A stretch of 64,000 nucleotides of DNA from Oscillatoriaceae cyanobacterium Prado104 (GCA_025454405.1 JALOON010000011.1:62001-126000), one strand, 5' to 3'. Counted from the first letter of the stretch, positions 26,901 to 35,786 are shown. The notes: generated by a model from the sequence alone, not told the origin. Made by a program: numbers and translations.

Positions 26901-27835
26901 GTAGGGAAGTCAACTTTGGTGGCAAAAGTGGGGGTGGTGGCGTTGGTGAGGGTGGTGTTGAGCAGGATCGAGGCGGTGTTGCTGTTGTAGTTCGCCACAG
27001 CTAAGTCTGGTTTCCCGTCGCCGTTGATGTCGCCGATGCTGACGGATCTGGGGTTAGTGCCAGTTGTGAAGTCTACTTTGGTGGCGAAGGTGGGGGTGGT
27101 GGCGAAGGTGGGGGTGGTGTTGAGGAAGATCGAGGCGGTGTTGCTGCCGAAGTTCGCCGTTGCTAAGTCTGGTTTCCCGTCGCCGTTGATGTCGCTGATG
27201 CTGACGGATTCGGGGCCAATGTTAGTTGGGAATTGAACTTGGGGGGAGAAGCTGAGCACGCCACTGTAGGTTTTGAGGGTGGTTTCTGTCAGAGCAAGTT
27301 TGGGCTTTTGGGGCGATGGGGGGATGAGTTGGGGGATGTCCCAGGTGCCTCCGAGTTTGCTATTACCTGTAGGTTGGGAGTTAGCAGCGATGTTTGCGCC
27401 TGTGAGTTGGTTCAGTTGAGTCAGGAATTGGTGCCCGGATTCCCCGGCTGCTACGTTACAGCCATACAAGATGATGCTGGCGCTGGCAGTGAGGGCGTTT
27501 CGCCACTGTTGCAACTGTTGGCTGTAGTTTTCGATGTTGCTGCTGTTGAGTTCTGTCGTGCCTAAGTGAATCTTGCCGGGGCTACCGTGGCTGATGATGT
27601 GGAGCGTTTCGATGCCTTGATGCCGATCGAGGATTGTGGTGATTTGCTCTACGGCATCGGTCTTATTTTCGAGGATGTAGATTTCTGTGTCTGGTTTGAT
27701 GCCTTCGATTATTCGATCGCTCTCTGGTATTTTAGGGTCAAGGATGACGATTTTCCGTGGTTGGTTGCATTAGATGCAACCAACCACGGAAAAAATTTTT
27801 TTTGAGGGGGGTTTAAATTGAGTTAGAGTTTTCAT
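23960..27835 (-). CDS. Giant DUF4347/FG-GAP/RTX secreted adhesin-like protein, interrupted by an in-frame stop
   Basis: The plausible ATG is at 27835 (MKTLTQFKPPSKK). A TAA at 27772-27770, inside a palindrome, interrupts the frame, which then stays open to 23960. After the stop come a DUF4347 domain (KIVILDPKIPE, HIISHGSPGKIHLG, ILYGCNVAAGESG, about 130 residues), seven FG-GAP/VCBS-type repeats (S.GDINGDGKPDLAVAN), a Pro-Thr-Val repeat linker, a cadherin-like/putative Ig domain, two EF-hand-like calcium loops (FDANKNGIADPNE; FDTNNNGKLDPSE) and about six RTX nonapeptides (GGxGND). RTX repeats imply calcium-dependent folding after type I secretion. From the first ATG no long product results. 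A TTG at 27514 could start a shorter protein that lacks half of the DUF4347 domain. Confidence 0.85.
27751..27793. repeat. Perfect 20-bp-arm palindrome at the 5' end of the giant gene
   Basis: The left arm (27751-27770) and right arm (27774-27793) are perfect inverse complements around the 3-base loop TAG (CTA on the coding strand). On the coding strand the loop creates the in-frame TAA. If the loop were inverted the codons would read TGC ATT AGA TGC, with no stop, and the frame would run from 27835 to 23960. Confidence 0.9.
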
Positions 27836-28456
27836 CTGTTTTTACTTTGGGTAGAATTACTGGTTTTTGCAATGCCAAAATGCGAGCCGATGCAAGTTCG
27901 ATCGACGCAAGTTCGATCGACCGTATTTCTATCTCGTAGCGGTTCGCAGCCTCAGCTTTTAATTATTAGGAAGTTAACAGGCTTCGATCGAAATATCAAC
28001 GATCGAGGTCGATCTCTAACAATATCTTTATATTTGGCTGGGTTTTGTGTAATTAATATAAAGTTCGATCGCGCTGTCAGCCTAGCCGAATTGTCAGCGA
28101 TCGAGGGCGATCGTTTACAATTATTAAGATCCCTTTCAGCCTGGCGGGCACGGCACCGCCCCTACAAAAGGGTGGGCAAGAGCTAAGCTGGATTTAAAAA
28201 AGTCGGCGCAGGCAGACTAAGAATTATTAAGGGGTATCCGCGAGCGAAACATTTTGTAATTTTGATTTGATATTTACTTGTAATATTTAGCGAAGCAATC
28301 ACCTCCAGGCGATGGCGGCGCGATCGCAAACAATAACAAAAACGGGGTTATTAACCCGGATTGGTATGACTCCCGATTCCAGAATCCTAATTCGTAATAT
28401 ATATAATTTGTAGTTAGCCGATCGCTCATTATTAGATAATTAACAGGAAATTAGCT
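27836..28456. other. Long intergenic region rich in GATCG words
   Basis: No gene can be supported in 620 bp. A frame open at 27872-28186 is built from GTTCGATCGA-type words and looks spurious. Several GATCG/HIP1-like clusters lie at 27898-28100. An ACCCGGATTGGTAT word at about 28355 resembles one end of the element at 23779-23898. Promoters for the SNase gene and perhaps for the giant gene should lie here. Confidence 0.5.
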
Positions 28457-29683
28457 ATGGCATCAACGCACAAATTACTCCAAATCCAACAACGTTTTGG
28501 AGACCCTCAAGACAAGTTGGCTTCACTAGCACCGAACTTTCAAAAAGTTAACAGCGGTCAACCCGGTTCGCCGGTTAAGTTTCAGGTAGAAACAGCCGGC
28601 AAAGAAGCTTTTGCCCTCATTCAAGGCTACGACTTAGATAAATCCGGGCTGAAAGTTTTGCTAGACGGCAAAATTGTGGGAAATCTCAGCCACGGCAGCA
28701 ATAGCGGCTGGTCTACATTTATCTTGCCCCTGCCCGATTTGAACGCAGGCGAACACCAACTTCAGTTTGCACCGGGCGATGCCCCCGATAATAGTTTAAT
28801 TGCTACCGCGATCGTCCAATGGAATCCCAGCAATGTCGCGATCGAAAACCCCTTTCCCGACGATGCTGAAACAGTAGTGTTTCGCGGCTGGGTCAACTTG
28901 GATTTGCAACGCCAACTCGGCGGCAGTCCCGACGGCGATACTCTCTGGCTGCTGGATTCCGAGGTAGTTGAGGACATTCGAGATATCGGAATATCCGCAC
29001 TCAATGACCCAAAAGTTAACAAAGAACGCCAGCACGCCCTGGGAACAGTCAAACGCCTGCCGGTTCGCTTTCAAGGCATCGACACCCCCGAAACCCACGC
29101 CCAAGGTTCGCGTCAGAACTACGGCTTTCTCGCTTTGTCCAAACTAGAGGAAATTGGTGGCAAGCGGTTTTTCGGTCAGCGTTCCGAACTTGCTGTTGAA
29201 GTGCGCTGTTCGGTTCACAAAGATAGCATCCTCGACCCCAATCAGAGGGTTTTAGGTTACGTTACTCTGGACGGCCTCAACGTTAATGCGGAAATGGTGC
29301 GCTTGGGCTACGCCTTTCCCTTCCTGTACGACAGCGTTAGTTTGGCAATGCAGCAGCGCCTGCGCGAGTATGCCGAAGCTGCGAGCACGGCTGAAGCAGG
29401 CGCGTGGCGGGAATATACCTCAATACCTGTAGACCCGTTGCCTGGGGTAAAACAGTCTTTTGCAGACTTCGGGCCGGTGAATTTCCCAACTTTCTGGAGG
29501 CGCTGGGCCGAGTATCGCAAGTCGGGAGGTCTGCCCGGCCCCCGCTTTGTGGAATGGGTGAAAGACAAGAAGGAAAAGCCTTTACTTGCAGCACCTCACG
29601 GCGCGAAGCTGTTTTCTGACCTCATCGACCCCTCCAGCAATCGCCTGTTAGCGAAGCCTTGGGAAATCGTTTTCAAGGAGTGA
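28457..29683 (+). CDS. Thermonuclease (SNase-like) domain protein
   Basis: A 408-residue protein. Residues about 35-122 form a beta-rich domain of unknown type. The SNase domain spans about 140-320, with nuclease residues that match staphylococcal nuclease R35, D40, E43 and R87 by spacing: R204, D209, E212 (VRFQGIDTPETH) and R264 (DPNQRVLGYV). GDTLW near residue 160 supplies the calcium-binding aspartate. A C-terminal extension of about 80 residues (GPVNFPTFWRRWAEYRKSGG) is unassigned. No signal peptide is obvious, so it may be cytoplasmic. The active site looks intact. Confidence 0.8.
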   Translation: MASTHKLLQIQQRFGDPQDKLASLAPNFQKVNSGQPGSPVKFQVETAGKEAFALIQGYDLDKSGLKVLLDGKIVGNLSHGSNSGWSTFILPLPDLNAGEHQLQFAPGDAPDNSLIATAIVQWNPSNVAIENPFPDDAETVVFRGWVNLDLQRQLGGSPDGDTLWLLDSEVVEDIRDIGISALNDPKVNKERQHALGTVKRLPVRFQGIDTPETHAQGSRQNYGFLALSKLEEIGGKRFFGQRSELAVEVRCSVHKDSILDPNQRVLGYVTLDGLNVNAEMVRLGYAFPFLYDSVSLAMQQRLREYAEAASTAEAGAWREYTSIPVDPLPGVKQSFADFGPVNFPTFWRRWAEYRKSGGLPGPRFVEWVKDKKEKPLLAAPHGAKLFSDLIDPSSNRLLAKPWEIVFKE

Positions 29684-29711
29684 TATTAGCTTCGGTTAAA
29701 CTGAATATTTT

Positions 29712-29772
29712 GGTTCGTAGTGTGGACTTTAGTCCGCTCTCAGGCTGCGGACTAAAGTCCACACTACAAACT
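29712..29772. repeat. Copy of the TTCGTAGTG...CACTACAAA hairpin family
   Basis: Near-perfect hairpin: GTAGTGTGGACTTTAGTCC pairs with GGACTAAAGTCCACACTAC. The downstream ATGGTAATCGATTG word matches the flank of the copies at 44132 and 56379. It lies between the SNase gene and the convergent SGNH gene. Confidence 0.7.
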
Positions 29773-29972
29773 GTTTTGTTATGGTAATCGATTGCATCGT
29801 GGCGATCGCTTGTTTGAAGAATCTTAGGTAATTAAGTAGTCGATCTTTGATAGTTGAGAGTGCGAGGGTCCCCGCTCGCGATCGATAAATAGTAGTTCCT
29901 TCCTTCTGACTCATGAACACATCGATATTTCATCCGTTTATCCGTGTTATCCATGTAGTGACTTCCTTCTTT

Positions 29973-31472
29973 TTAGTTTTGCGGGGAGGCAGGATTTGTG
30001 CTGGCTGGAGAGGGTTTTGGAGGGGGAATATAAGGAGGGCGATACACTCGAATTGCCTGAATGGCAACTGTGCCGTTAGCATCAGGAATGATTTCCAGAA
30101 TATGTTTGGAATTGCTCAAATTCTGAGCTAATGTGGTAGGATATTCGCGGGTTGTATCGGCAATCTTTGGCGGAACGTAGGAATCAACAAACATTGGCTT
30201 GACCTGCCAGTTAATCTCAAAGCCTTGCGGTGTTAGCTGTTTGGAATATTCATAGGAATTTTTCAACCACCAGTTTCTCGGTTCGATCGCAACTCTGCCG
30301 GAATTTGACACAAATAATTTGTCGTTCGTACCGCTGCCATCGTAACCTGTTCTCGAACCAGTAACGTCAAATTTAAACTTGCTGGCGTCGCTGTTAATTT
30401 CTGTAATTACTGCTTTCCAATCTTCGACTATTAGGGGTTTTTGACTCGATACTTGGACGATCGCGGGCCAAGCGGTGCCAACTGCCAAGCTGGGACGAGT
30501 TATGCTGTAAAGTTCGGGAAATTCTGAGGGTTTTTTGCCATCTATGAGAATATTTGCGCCAGTTGCTGCACCGCTGAAGTTTGTATCGGCGATCGCATCT
30601 ATTCTATTTCCTTCAAATTCTAAAATCAATTTACCATTTTGCCACTTAACATCGCTACCAACTCGATAAGTACGCACCAGCTTTTCGGGCGCTGGAACAG
30701 TTGGATTGTACCGCAGGTGAGGTTTAATCAGAGCGGCTAAGAGAAAATTTCCCCAATTATTGAGGTGAATGCTGTCGCTCAATAGCTGTTTTGGCTGCAA
30801 GCGATTATCTTTTAAATACCTGCGCCAAGGTCTCCGAATTTCTGCGATTTCGCAGCCGTATTTATCTGCTAATGCAGCCAGGAAGTTAGTAGAATGACCG
30901 TTGTGCCATTCGTATCTTTTTACTGCCTCTGGATCGTCGTTGTTGCCTGTTGGCAGCCAATCAATGTGATCCGAATGCAGCAGGATTTCGCTAGTCGTGC
31001 GACTGCGGACTTTGGCAATTATTGCTTCGTAATCTTCACCCCCACCGTAGACATGAAAAATTAGCAAATCGGGATAAAAAGGATACAAATCGTGTTCGCT
31101 GGGACGAATTAATACTGGTGCAGCAAATCCGCCGATCGCCCGGTTTTCAATTATCAAATCTGCGTTGGGAAATCGCTGTTGCAAATCTTTTGCTACTTCT
31201 TGCCACCATTCTTGTTTTGTGATAGATTGACCGTAAAATAAAATTCGCACCTGATGCCGATCGCCCGGAGTGCTGCCAGCAAGCAACCCCATCGTCCTCT
31301 GAATTCTCGCTCCCAAAACAGCCGGATTATCGGGAGGGGCTGGCAGGGGAAATGGCGATCGAGCATCGATGTTGGCGACGATCGGAAATAACAGAAATAT
31401 CGAGCACAAACACAGCATCCACAAGTAGCGATAAATCTTGAAATTTTGTCTGTCACTGTGCTGTTTTACCAT
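29973..31472 (-). CDS. SGNH/GDSL-type hydrolase, secreted or membrane-anchored
   Basis: From the ATG at 31472 the protein has 499 residues. An N-terminal hydrophobic segment (YLWMLCLCSIFLLFPIVA) is a signal peptide or anchor. The SGNH domain has block I serine in FYGQSIT, an oxyanion glycine region (AIGGFAAPVL) and the block V Asp-His pair in SDSIHLNNWG. Residues about 245-500 are beta-rich and may bind carbohydrate. It probably removes acyl groups from an envelope polysaccharide, by analogy. A TTG at 31502 would add 10 residues. The C-terminus is proline-rich. Confidence 0.72.
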   Translation of the reverse strand: MVKQHSDRQNFKIYRYLWMLCLCSIFLLFPIVANIDARSPFPLPAPPDNPAVLGARIQRTMGLLAGSTPGDRHQVRILFYGQSITKQEWWQEVAKDLQQRFPNADLIIENRAIGGFAAPVLIRPSEHDLYPFYPDLLIFHVYGGGEDYEAIIAKVRSRTTSEILLHSDHIDWLPTGNNDDPEAVKRYEWHNGHSTNFLAALADKYGCEIAEIRRPWRRYLKDNRLQPKQLLSDSIHLNNWGNFLLAALIKPHLRYNPTVPAPEKLVRTYRVGSDVKWQNGKLILEFEGNRIDAIADTNFSGAATGANILIDGKKPSEFPELYSITRPSLAVGTAWPAIVQVSSQKPLIVEDWKAVITEINSDASKFKFDVTGSRTGYDGSGTNDKLFVSNSGRVAIEPRNWWLKNSYEYSKQLTPQGFEINWQVKPMFVDSYVPPKIADTTREYPTTLAQNLSNSKHILEIIPDANGTVAIQAIRVYRPPYIPPPKPSPASTNPASPQN

Positions 31473-31645
31473 TGTTTTTTTGCTGTTCCCTTGCAGGCGC
31501 AATGTCCATCCATACTGTACTTATAGGTGCGCATTGCGCGCCTTACAAAACTTCCAGATACATCAAATATATATTAGCAAATCGATCGCTCCCACAAGTG
31601 ATATAATTGTAAATAATTAATTGCAGCAGACCGATCGCACATCAA

Positions 31646-31990
31646 ATGGATTACAAAACAGCCCGCAGCTTTCTCATCGACCAGGGAACAGCCCTCGAAA
31701 CCAAAAAAAATCCCGACGCTTTCCTGATACGCCTCCAACAAGGCCAGCCGCCCGTACCCGGACAGGTGACATCAATTTTATTAGCTTTAAAAATATTGTT
31801 TGAAGGCTTGCAAGACTCTCCAATGCTCGACCGACAATTGATTTCGGCACTGCATTTACTGTCAGTAGAAAGCTTGCAGCAATTTGAAGCCGGATTGCGC
31901 AGGGGAGTTTCTTGGCCGCCGCTGTTGAAAGAAGATTTAAATCGAATTGCGATCGCAGTTAAAAATATATTTTCCGGCGTCTGGCAATAA
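31646..31990 (+). CDS. Small cyanobacterial hypothetical protein
   Basis: A 114-residue, mostly helical protein (MDYKTARSFLIDQGTALETKK; LLALKILFEGLQDSPMLDRQ; LLKEDLNRIAIAVKNIFSGVW). It has no catalytic motif or membrane segment. The sequence has the look of a conserved protein (regular amphipathic helices, normal codon use). I cannot name it. Confidence 0.6.
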   Translation: MDYKTARSFLIDQGTALETKKNPDAFLIRLQQGQPPVPGQVTSILLALKILFEGLQDSPMLDRQLISALHLLSVESLQQFEAGLRRGVSWPPLLKEDLNRIAIAVKNIFSGVWQ

Positions 31991-32121
31991 TCAGGGAAAC
32001 AAGCTCAACCTTTGAAAAGCAAATTTTTGTAAAATTTTCAGTTAAACTTGCTACATTTACTCTCGAAATGTGGGAAATTAAGATTGTAATCGCTTGTCAC
32101 AAGCAATAGGAGACACTGCTC

Positions 32122-32370
32122 ATGAACTCCGAAGAACAGGCCAGACAACTAATTGCACGAGAAAGACAGCATAGCGAACACTTGCAAGACTCTATGCTCA
32201 ACCGTTCCTCCCAAGAAGTAGAAACACCTACGGAGGGAATTACTGAAGAAAAAGCCAGAGAATTAATGGCTCAACAACGGCAGCACAGCGAACACCTGCA
32301 CGATTCTATGTTAAGCCGTTCCTCCCAAGAGGTAGAGGCACCGATCGCGCCCGATAGCATTCAAAAATAG
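32122..32370 (+). CDS. Small protein with an internal tandem duplication
   Basis: An 82-residue hydrophilic, probably helical protein made of two copies of a roughly 40-residue unit: EEQARQLIARERQHSEHLQD then EKARELMAQQRQHSEHLHD, each ending SMLxRSSQEVE. An AGGAGA ribosome-binding site precedes the ATG. No family is recognised. Repeated acidic/His-rich helices could mediate binding, but nothing is known. Confidence 0.65.
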   Translation: MNSEEQARQLIARERQHSEHLQDSMLNRSSQEVETPTEGITEEKARELMAQQRQHSEHLHDSMLSRSSQEVEAPIAPDSIQK

Positions 32371-32402
32371 TGTTAAAAACACAAGACTTGCGGACACAAA
32401 CC

Positions 32403-32471
32403 CGAGAAACCTGGTTTTTCCATCGGAACAAAGCGCTGTAAAAACGTTTTGTTTCAAACAACCAGGTTTCT
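32403..32471. repeat. Copy of the AGAAACC(C/T)GGTTT hairpin family
   Basis: GAGAAACCTGGTTTTTC and AACCAGGTTTCTAC are inverted copies of a word also seen at 37467-37530, 38588-38620, 41968-42040 and 60010-60080. Confidence 0.55.
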
Positions 32472-32601
32472 ACCTCTGGGAAAATCGCTGTACGGAAAAA
32501 CTTTATAACATCGGGAAAATCAAAATATTCCCTGCTTGGTTGGCAGTCGCGATTGCCAACCTCAACCTGCACCATCAAGTCAGAGAAAATTCCAATTTCT
32601 A

Positions 32602-32943
32602 CTATTCGCAAAAGCTTTCCAGCGAGGCTAAAAGAGCCGGCAGCCCCGCCAGCGTCGCCGACACCAAAGCTTCATCTTTGTAAACTCGCGCTCGAACTGT
32701 GCTGATACCTTGAAAAGCGGAAGTTTTAGACCCTCGCAGTTCCCAATTGCCTGTTTCGACTAGCCCTAAATTTCTGGTTTCTCGCTTCCTGCAAAACATA
32801 GGTGTAACCTCGTTCAATCCCTGAAGTTGCGATCGCCAAATTCTGGGCGATCGTTCTATACTTTTATTTTTGCTCAGATCGCCAACATTGGTAAAATCAC
32901 GAAATAATAATTCACGATTGGCGGGGATCGAGTAAAACTGCAT
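32602..32943 (-). CDS. Hypothetical protein downstream of HD-Pnk
   Basis: From the ATG at 32943 the protein has 113 residues (MQFYSIPANRELLFRDF). The middle is poorly ordered. The C-terminal part (GISTVRARVYKDEALVSATLAGLPALLASLESF) looks like a real strand-helix domain. It is on the same strand, 86 bp downstream of the HD-Pnk gene, so it may share its transcript. I recognise no family. Confidence 0.4.
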   Translation of the reverse strand: MQFYSIPANRELLFRDFTNVGDLSKNKSIERSPRIWRSQLQGLNEVTPMFCRKRETRNLGLVETGNWELRGSKTSAFQGISTVRARVYKDEALVSATLAGLPALLASLESFCE

Positions 32944-33029
32944 AACAACTCTTATTAATTCGTTACCGCAGGCTGCTAGTGAATGCGATCGCTCGCAGCG
33001 ACGCAAGCAGCAGCAGCCAAAAATGCGAT

Positions 33030-34178
33030 CTACCCTACAATAGTGGCTTTAACAATCCAATCTACTTGATGTGCTTCAGTGATATCTGGAATATCGAGAC
33101 GATCGAACATTCTGTGAATCGCTGCTTCTGGTACTGTTGCGGCGCGCGATCGATTTCTTCTCAATATTTCTGCCATTGGCACTTCGAGGTAAACTATCCG
33201 AATGCGCGATCGATAGCTGGCAAAGAAATCAATTAATTGCTGGCGCATTTGTTTGGTAACATTGGTAGAATTCCACACAAAAGAACGTCCCGAATTCATG
33301 TATTCCCGCGCCCATTTTTTAGCTTCTACAATTACATTTCCTGGAGTTTCATCGGGAGGAACGTTCATTTCTTTGCGCAGCCTATCTAGGGAAATTACCG
33401 GGAAGTCGGGCAGATTTTCTTGAATCCAATAATCCTTGCCGCTTCCGGGCAATCCCGACATTAAAACTGCTTCGCACCGAGTATCGTCAAAAGCTTCATA
33501 ATCGGGATTGCCGTTGTCTTTGCGGAAGTAGATAAAGCGGCTGTGATTTGACGGAAACTGTCGCGCACAATTGAAACAGTTATTTTCTTGACAAAACTCC
33601 CGAAATAGTTCTATTTTATCGAGCAATTCCTGTCGATCGCTGCAGAGACGGCCGCGCACATCTGCTTCTGCTAAAAGTGCCAGGAAATCGCAGCGGACAA
33701 CTTGACTGGCTTTAATTACTGATTTCTGGGGATTTGGTTTATCTAACAGCCAAATGGGAAGGCTGCCCAATTGGACGATCGCCCTGATGGTTTCGCGAAT
33801 TTTAAAGGGCACTGGCGGCTCAAATTCTGATAGGATTTGCCTCGCTTTTTTCGCACCTTGACGGGCGTGACCTTTCGAGCCAATTCTACCATTTTCTTCG
33901 ATTTTTGTAAAGTCTGGTTTGGCGACATCGTGCAGCAAAGCAGCGGCAAAAATGATCGATCGATCTTGCTGGGAAAGCTGCCGCCAATTCGCGGAGGATA
34001 TTAAGGCTTCGCAGACCATTTTCGTGTGAGTTAAAACATCTCCTTCGGCATGGTAAATCGGGTCTTGCTGGCATCCTTTGAGGTTGTGGAACCAGTCGAA
34101 ATTTTTTTGAATGTTTTGCCAGTCGATCGACCAATTCGGCGCATCGGCACAAAAGGGAAAAGTCCAAGATGATAACAT
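33030..34178 (-). CDS. HD-Pnk: HD phosphoesterase fused to polynucleotide 5' kinase
   Basis: A 382-residue two-domain RNA/DNA end-healing enzyme. The N-terminal HD domain has metal ligands H43 (YHAEGDVLTHT), H51 and H83-D84 (LLHDVAKPDF), with later candidates H104 and D173. The C-terminal kinase has P-loop GLPGSGKD (242-249), the DRLRKE helix (about 265) and a lid-type RNRSR arginine segment. HD-Pnk was described biochemically from Runella slithyformis as removing 2',3'-cyclic or 2' phosphates and phosphorylating 5'-OH ends. The RNA ligase gene 626 bp upstream on the same strand completes a heal-and-seal repair pathway. The xisI gene lies between them in reverse. Confidence 0.85.
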   Translation of the reverse strand: MLSSWTFPFCADAPNWSIDWQNIQKNFDWFHNLKGCQQDPIYHAEGDVLTHTKMVCEALISSANWRQLSQQDRSIIFAAALLHDVAKPDFTKIEENGRIGSKGHARQGAKKARQILSEFEPPVPFKIRETIRAIVQLGSLPIWLLDKPNPQKSVIKASQVVRCDFLALLAEADVRGRLCSDRQELLDKIELFREFCQENNCFNCARQFPSNHSRFIYFRKDNGNPDYEAFDDTRCEAVLMSGLPGSGKDYWIQENLPDFPVISLDRLRKEMNVPPDETPGNVIVEAKKWAREYMNSGRSFVWNSTNVTKQMRQQLIDFFASYRSRIRIVYLEVPMAEILRRNRSRAATVPEAAIHRMFDRLDIPDITEAHQVDWIVKATIVG

Positions 34179-34327
34179 AGAAATTAAGATAGTGTTTAAT
34201 TGGTTTCATAAAAATTATAACCTCGATCGAGTAAATGAGTTATAATATAACTAACTTAAACGGCTTTCTCGTACTTATAGCGATCTTTTTAGTCGATCGA
34301 CGGGTAAATTACAGAGGTTATTACCCA

Positions 34328-34708
34328 ATGGCTGTAGAACAATACCGACAATACATTAAACAAATTATTTCAGAACGCGCTCAACGTATTTCAGTACCTT
34401 CAAATGCTGTAGAATATGAATCGCACGCGATTTTTGATACGGAACGAGATCGCTACCAACTACTTTGTTTGGGATGGCGTGGAGATGAACGGGACTTTGG
34501 CTGTATTTTATACCTCAATATCAAACAAGGAAAAATTTGGATTCAGCATGATTGTACAGAAGAAGGGATTGCCAATAGATTAGTGGCAATGGGCGTGCCG
34601 AAACAAGATATTATTTTAGCGTTTCATGAACCTTACGTGCGACAATTTACTGATTTTGGGACGGGTGATGCAACTCTCTATGAGGTGGCAAAAATGCAGC
34701 AATCGTAA
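34328..34708 (+). CDS. xisI: XisI family protein (fdxN element excision controlling factor)
   Basis: From the ATG at 34328 (MAVEQYRQYIKQII) the protein has 126 residues and matches XisI: EYESHAIFDTERDRYQLLCLGW, IWIQHDCTEEGIANRL and VRQFTDFG. XisI works with XisH to regulate excision of the fdxN element in heterocyst formers. Many cyanobacteria carry dispersed xisHI copies of unknown role. No XisH-like ORF precedes it, so it is an orphan. An upstream in-frame extension to 34235 is not XisI-like. It is inserted between the two RNA-repair genes on the opposite strand. Confidence 0.85.
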   Translation: MAVEQYRQYIKQIISERAQRISVPSNAVEYESHAIFDTERDRYQLLCLGWRGDERDFGCILYLNIKQGKIWIQHDCTEEGIANRLVAMGVPKQDIILAFHEPYVRQFTDFGTGDATLYEVAKMQQS

Positions 34709-34724
34709 GTCATTTTCTAGAAAG

Positions 34725-34800
34725 TTTGTAAGGTGCGCACCGCGCACCCCACAGTCATTTTAGAGAGAGTTTGTAAGGCGCGCACCGCGCACCCCACAGT
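34725..34800. repeat. Two direct copies of the GGTGCGCANNGCGCACC palindrome
   Basis: AGTTTGTAAGGTGCGCACC and AGTTTGTAAGGCGCGCACC head two 33-bp copies, each a short palindrome ending GCGCACCCCACAGT. Related copies lie at 31522-31546, 38524-38547, 40302-40325 and 46686-46710. Confidence 0.7.
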
Positions 34801-34803
34801 AAG

Positions 34804-35589
34804 TCAACTAAAATTAAATAAATCCACACCAGGACGCAAAAGATTCGGGACGATCGGGCGATTCAACCAATGTCCTTCAGCATTTTTAATCGCAGTCAAA
34901 AAACTTGCGCGCACGTACTTGTAACGCGATCGAACAATTCCATCTACTTCCACTTTAATATACAAACCCTCCATAATCTCGCTCTTATCAGTTTCTTTCA
35001 AACACCGCTCTTCATCCAATCCCAACTCGCGGCAGTGCGATCGCAACCTTTCCAAATGTCCCGAACTAATAAAATTGGAATTTCCCATAAATTGTATCAT
35101 TTGCTTGGGCGATTTCAGCACTCCCTCAAACAAGACAGGAACCGAAAATAAGGGCAATCCGGCTAGCAATTGGCTGCGGGCTTCCGTACTCAAAAAATCG
35201 CGATTTTCTAAATCCAAAACATCGTATTCCATGAAATAATGAGGCAGCAAATCGTAAAAAACAGTATGTTTGGCATACAGCCATTCGCCGTAAAGAATGT
35301 AGCGGTGTTTCAGCACTTCCTGCAGCGAACCGCTGAGACTGAAAGCCCACTGTTTTAACAAGTTAAAATGTTTTTCTCGCGGCCCGCCGGTGAGAAAGTG
35401 ACCGCGACTTTGCAGCAACATTTGTCCGTCAGGTGAAAAGCTAATTGCGGCGTTAGCACCGTCTACTTTTTCCTCTATAATTAAAGGGCGATCGCAAATA
35501 GCGCTAAACGGCACGCTGTCGAGGTCTTCGTCTCCCGGTTGGAAGCGCGAACCTTCGATATGATATGTTCTCGGATATTTAACAACCAT
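34804..35589 (-). CDS. RNA ligase family protein
   Basis: A 261-residue nucleotidyltransferase. Motif I is KVDGAN with lysine K41, which would be adenylated. Motif Ia arginine is R62 (QSRGHF), motif III is YGEWLYAKHTVFYD with E102, motif IV is EGLYIK with E207, and motif V is RYKYVR with K224. All catalytic motifs are present. It should seal 3'-OH/5'-PO4 RNA ends. HD-Pnk further downstream would prepare those ends. It lacks a large C-terminal domain, so substrate choice is unclear. Confidence 0.82.
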   Translation of the reverse strand: MVVKYPRTYHIEGSRFQPGDEDLDSVPFSAICDRPLIIEEKVDGANAAISFSPDGQMLLQSRGHFLTGGPREKHFNLLKQWAFSLSGSLQEVLKHRYILYGEWLYAKHTVFYDLLPHYFMEYDVLDLENRDFLSTEARSQLLAGLPLFSVPVLFEGVLKSPKQMIQFMGNSNFISSGHLERLRSHCRELGLDEERCLKETDKSEIMEGLYIKVEVDGIVRSRYKYVRASFLTAIKNAEGHWLNRPIVPNLLRPGVDLFNFS

Positions 35590-35786
35590 TCGGTTTTATA
35601 TTTTAGATTTTAGATTTTAGATTTTTAGATTGAGGATTGTGCGATTTGAGATTGGAGATTGAGGATTGTGTGATTTGAGATTTTTCGATCGAGGATTAGA
35701 GATTGTTCGATTTAAGGGCGAGGCATCGCTCCATTTATTCATTTATATATTATAATTGAATTATCACACAAGCAGGAGCGTGTAAT

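Noticed and set aside
25989-26990. A 333-residue open frame on the plus strand inside the giant gene
   Set aside because: It is the antisense of the FG-GAP repeats and Pro-Thr-Val linker, and its periodic sequence simply mirrors those repeats.
27872-28186. A 104-residue open frame between the giant gene and the SNase gene
   Set aside because: It is built from GTTCGATCGA repeats, has no ribosome-binding site and shows no domain features.
32306-32611. A 101-residue minus-strand frame overlapping the duplicated small protein
   Set aside because: It is mostly derived from the AGAAACCTGGTTT repeat and runs antisense to a better supported gene.
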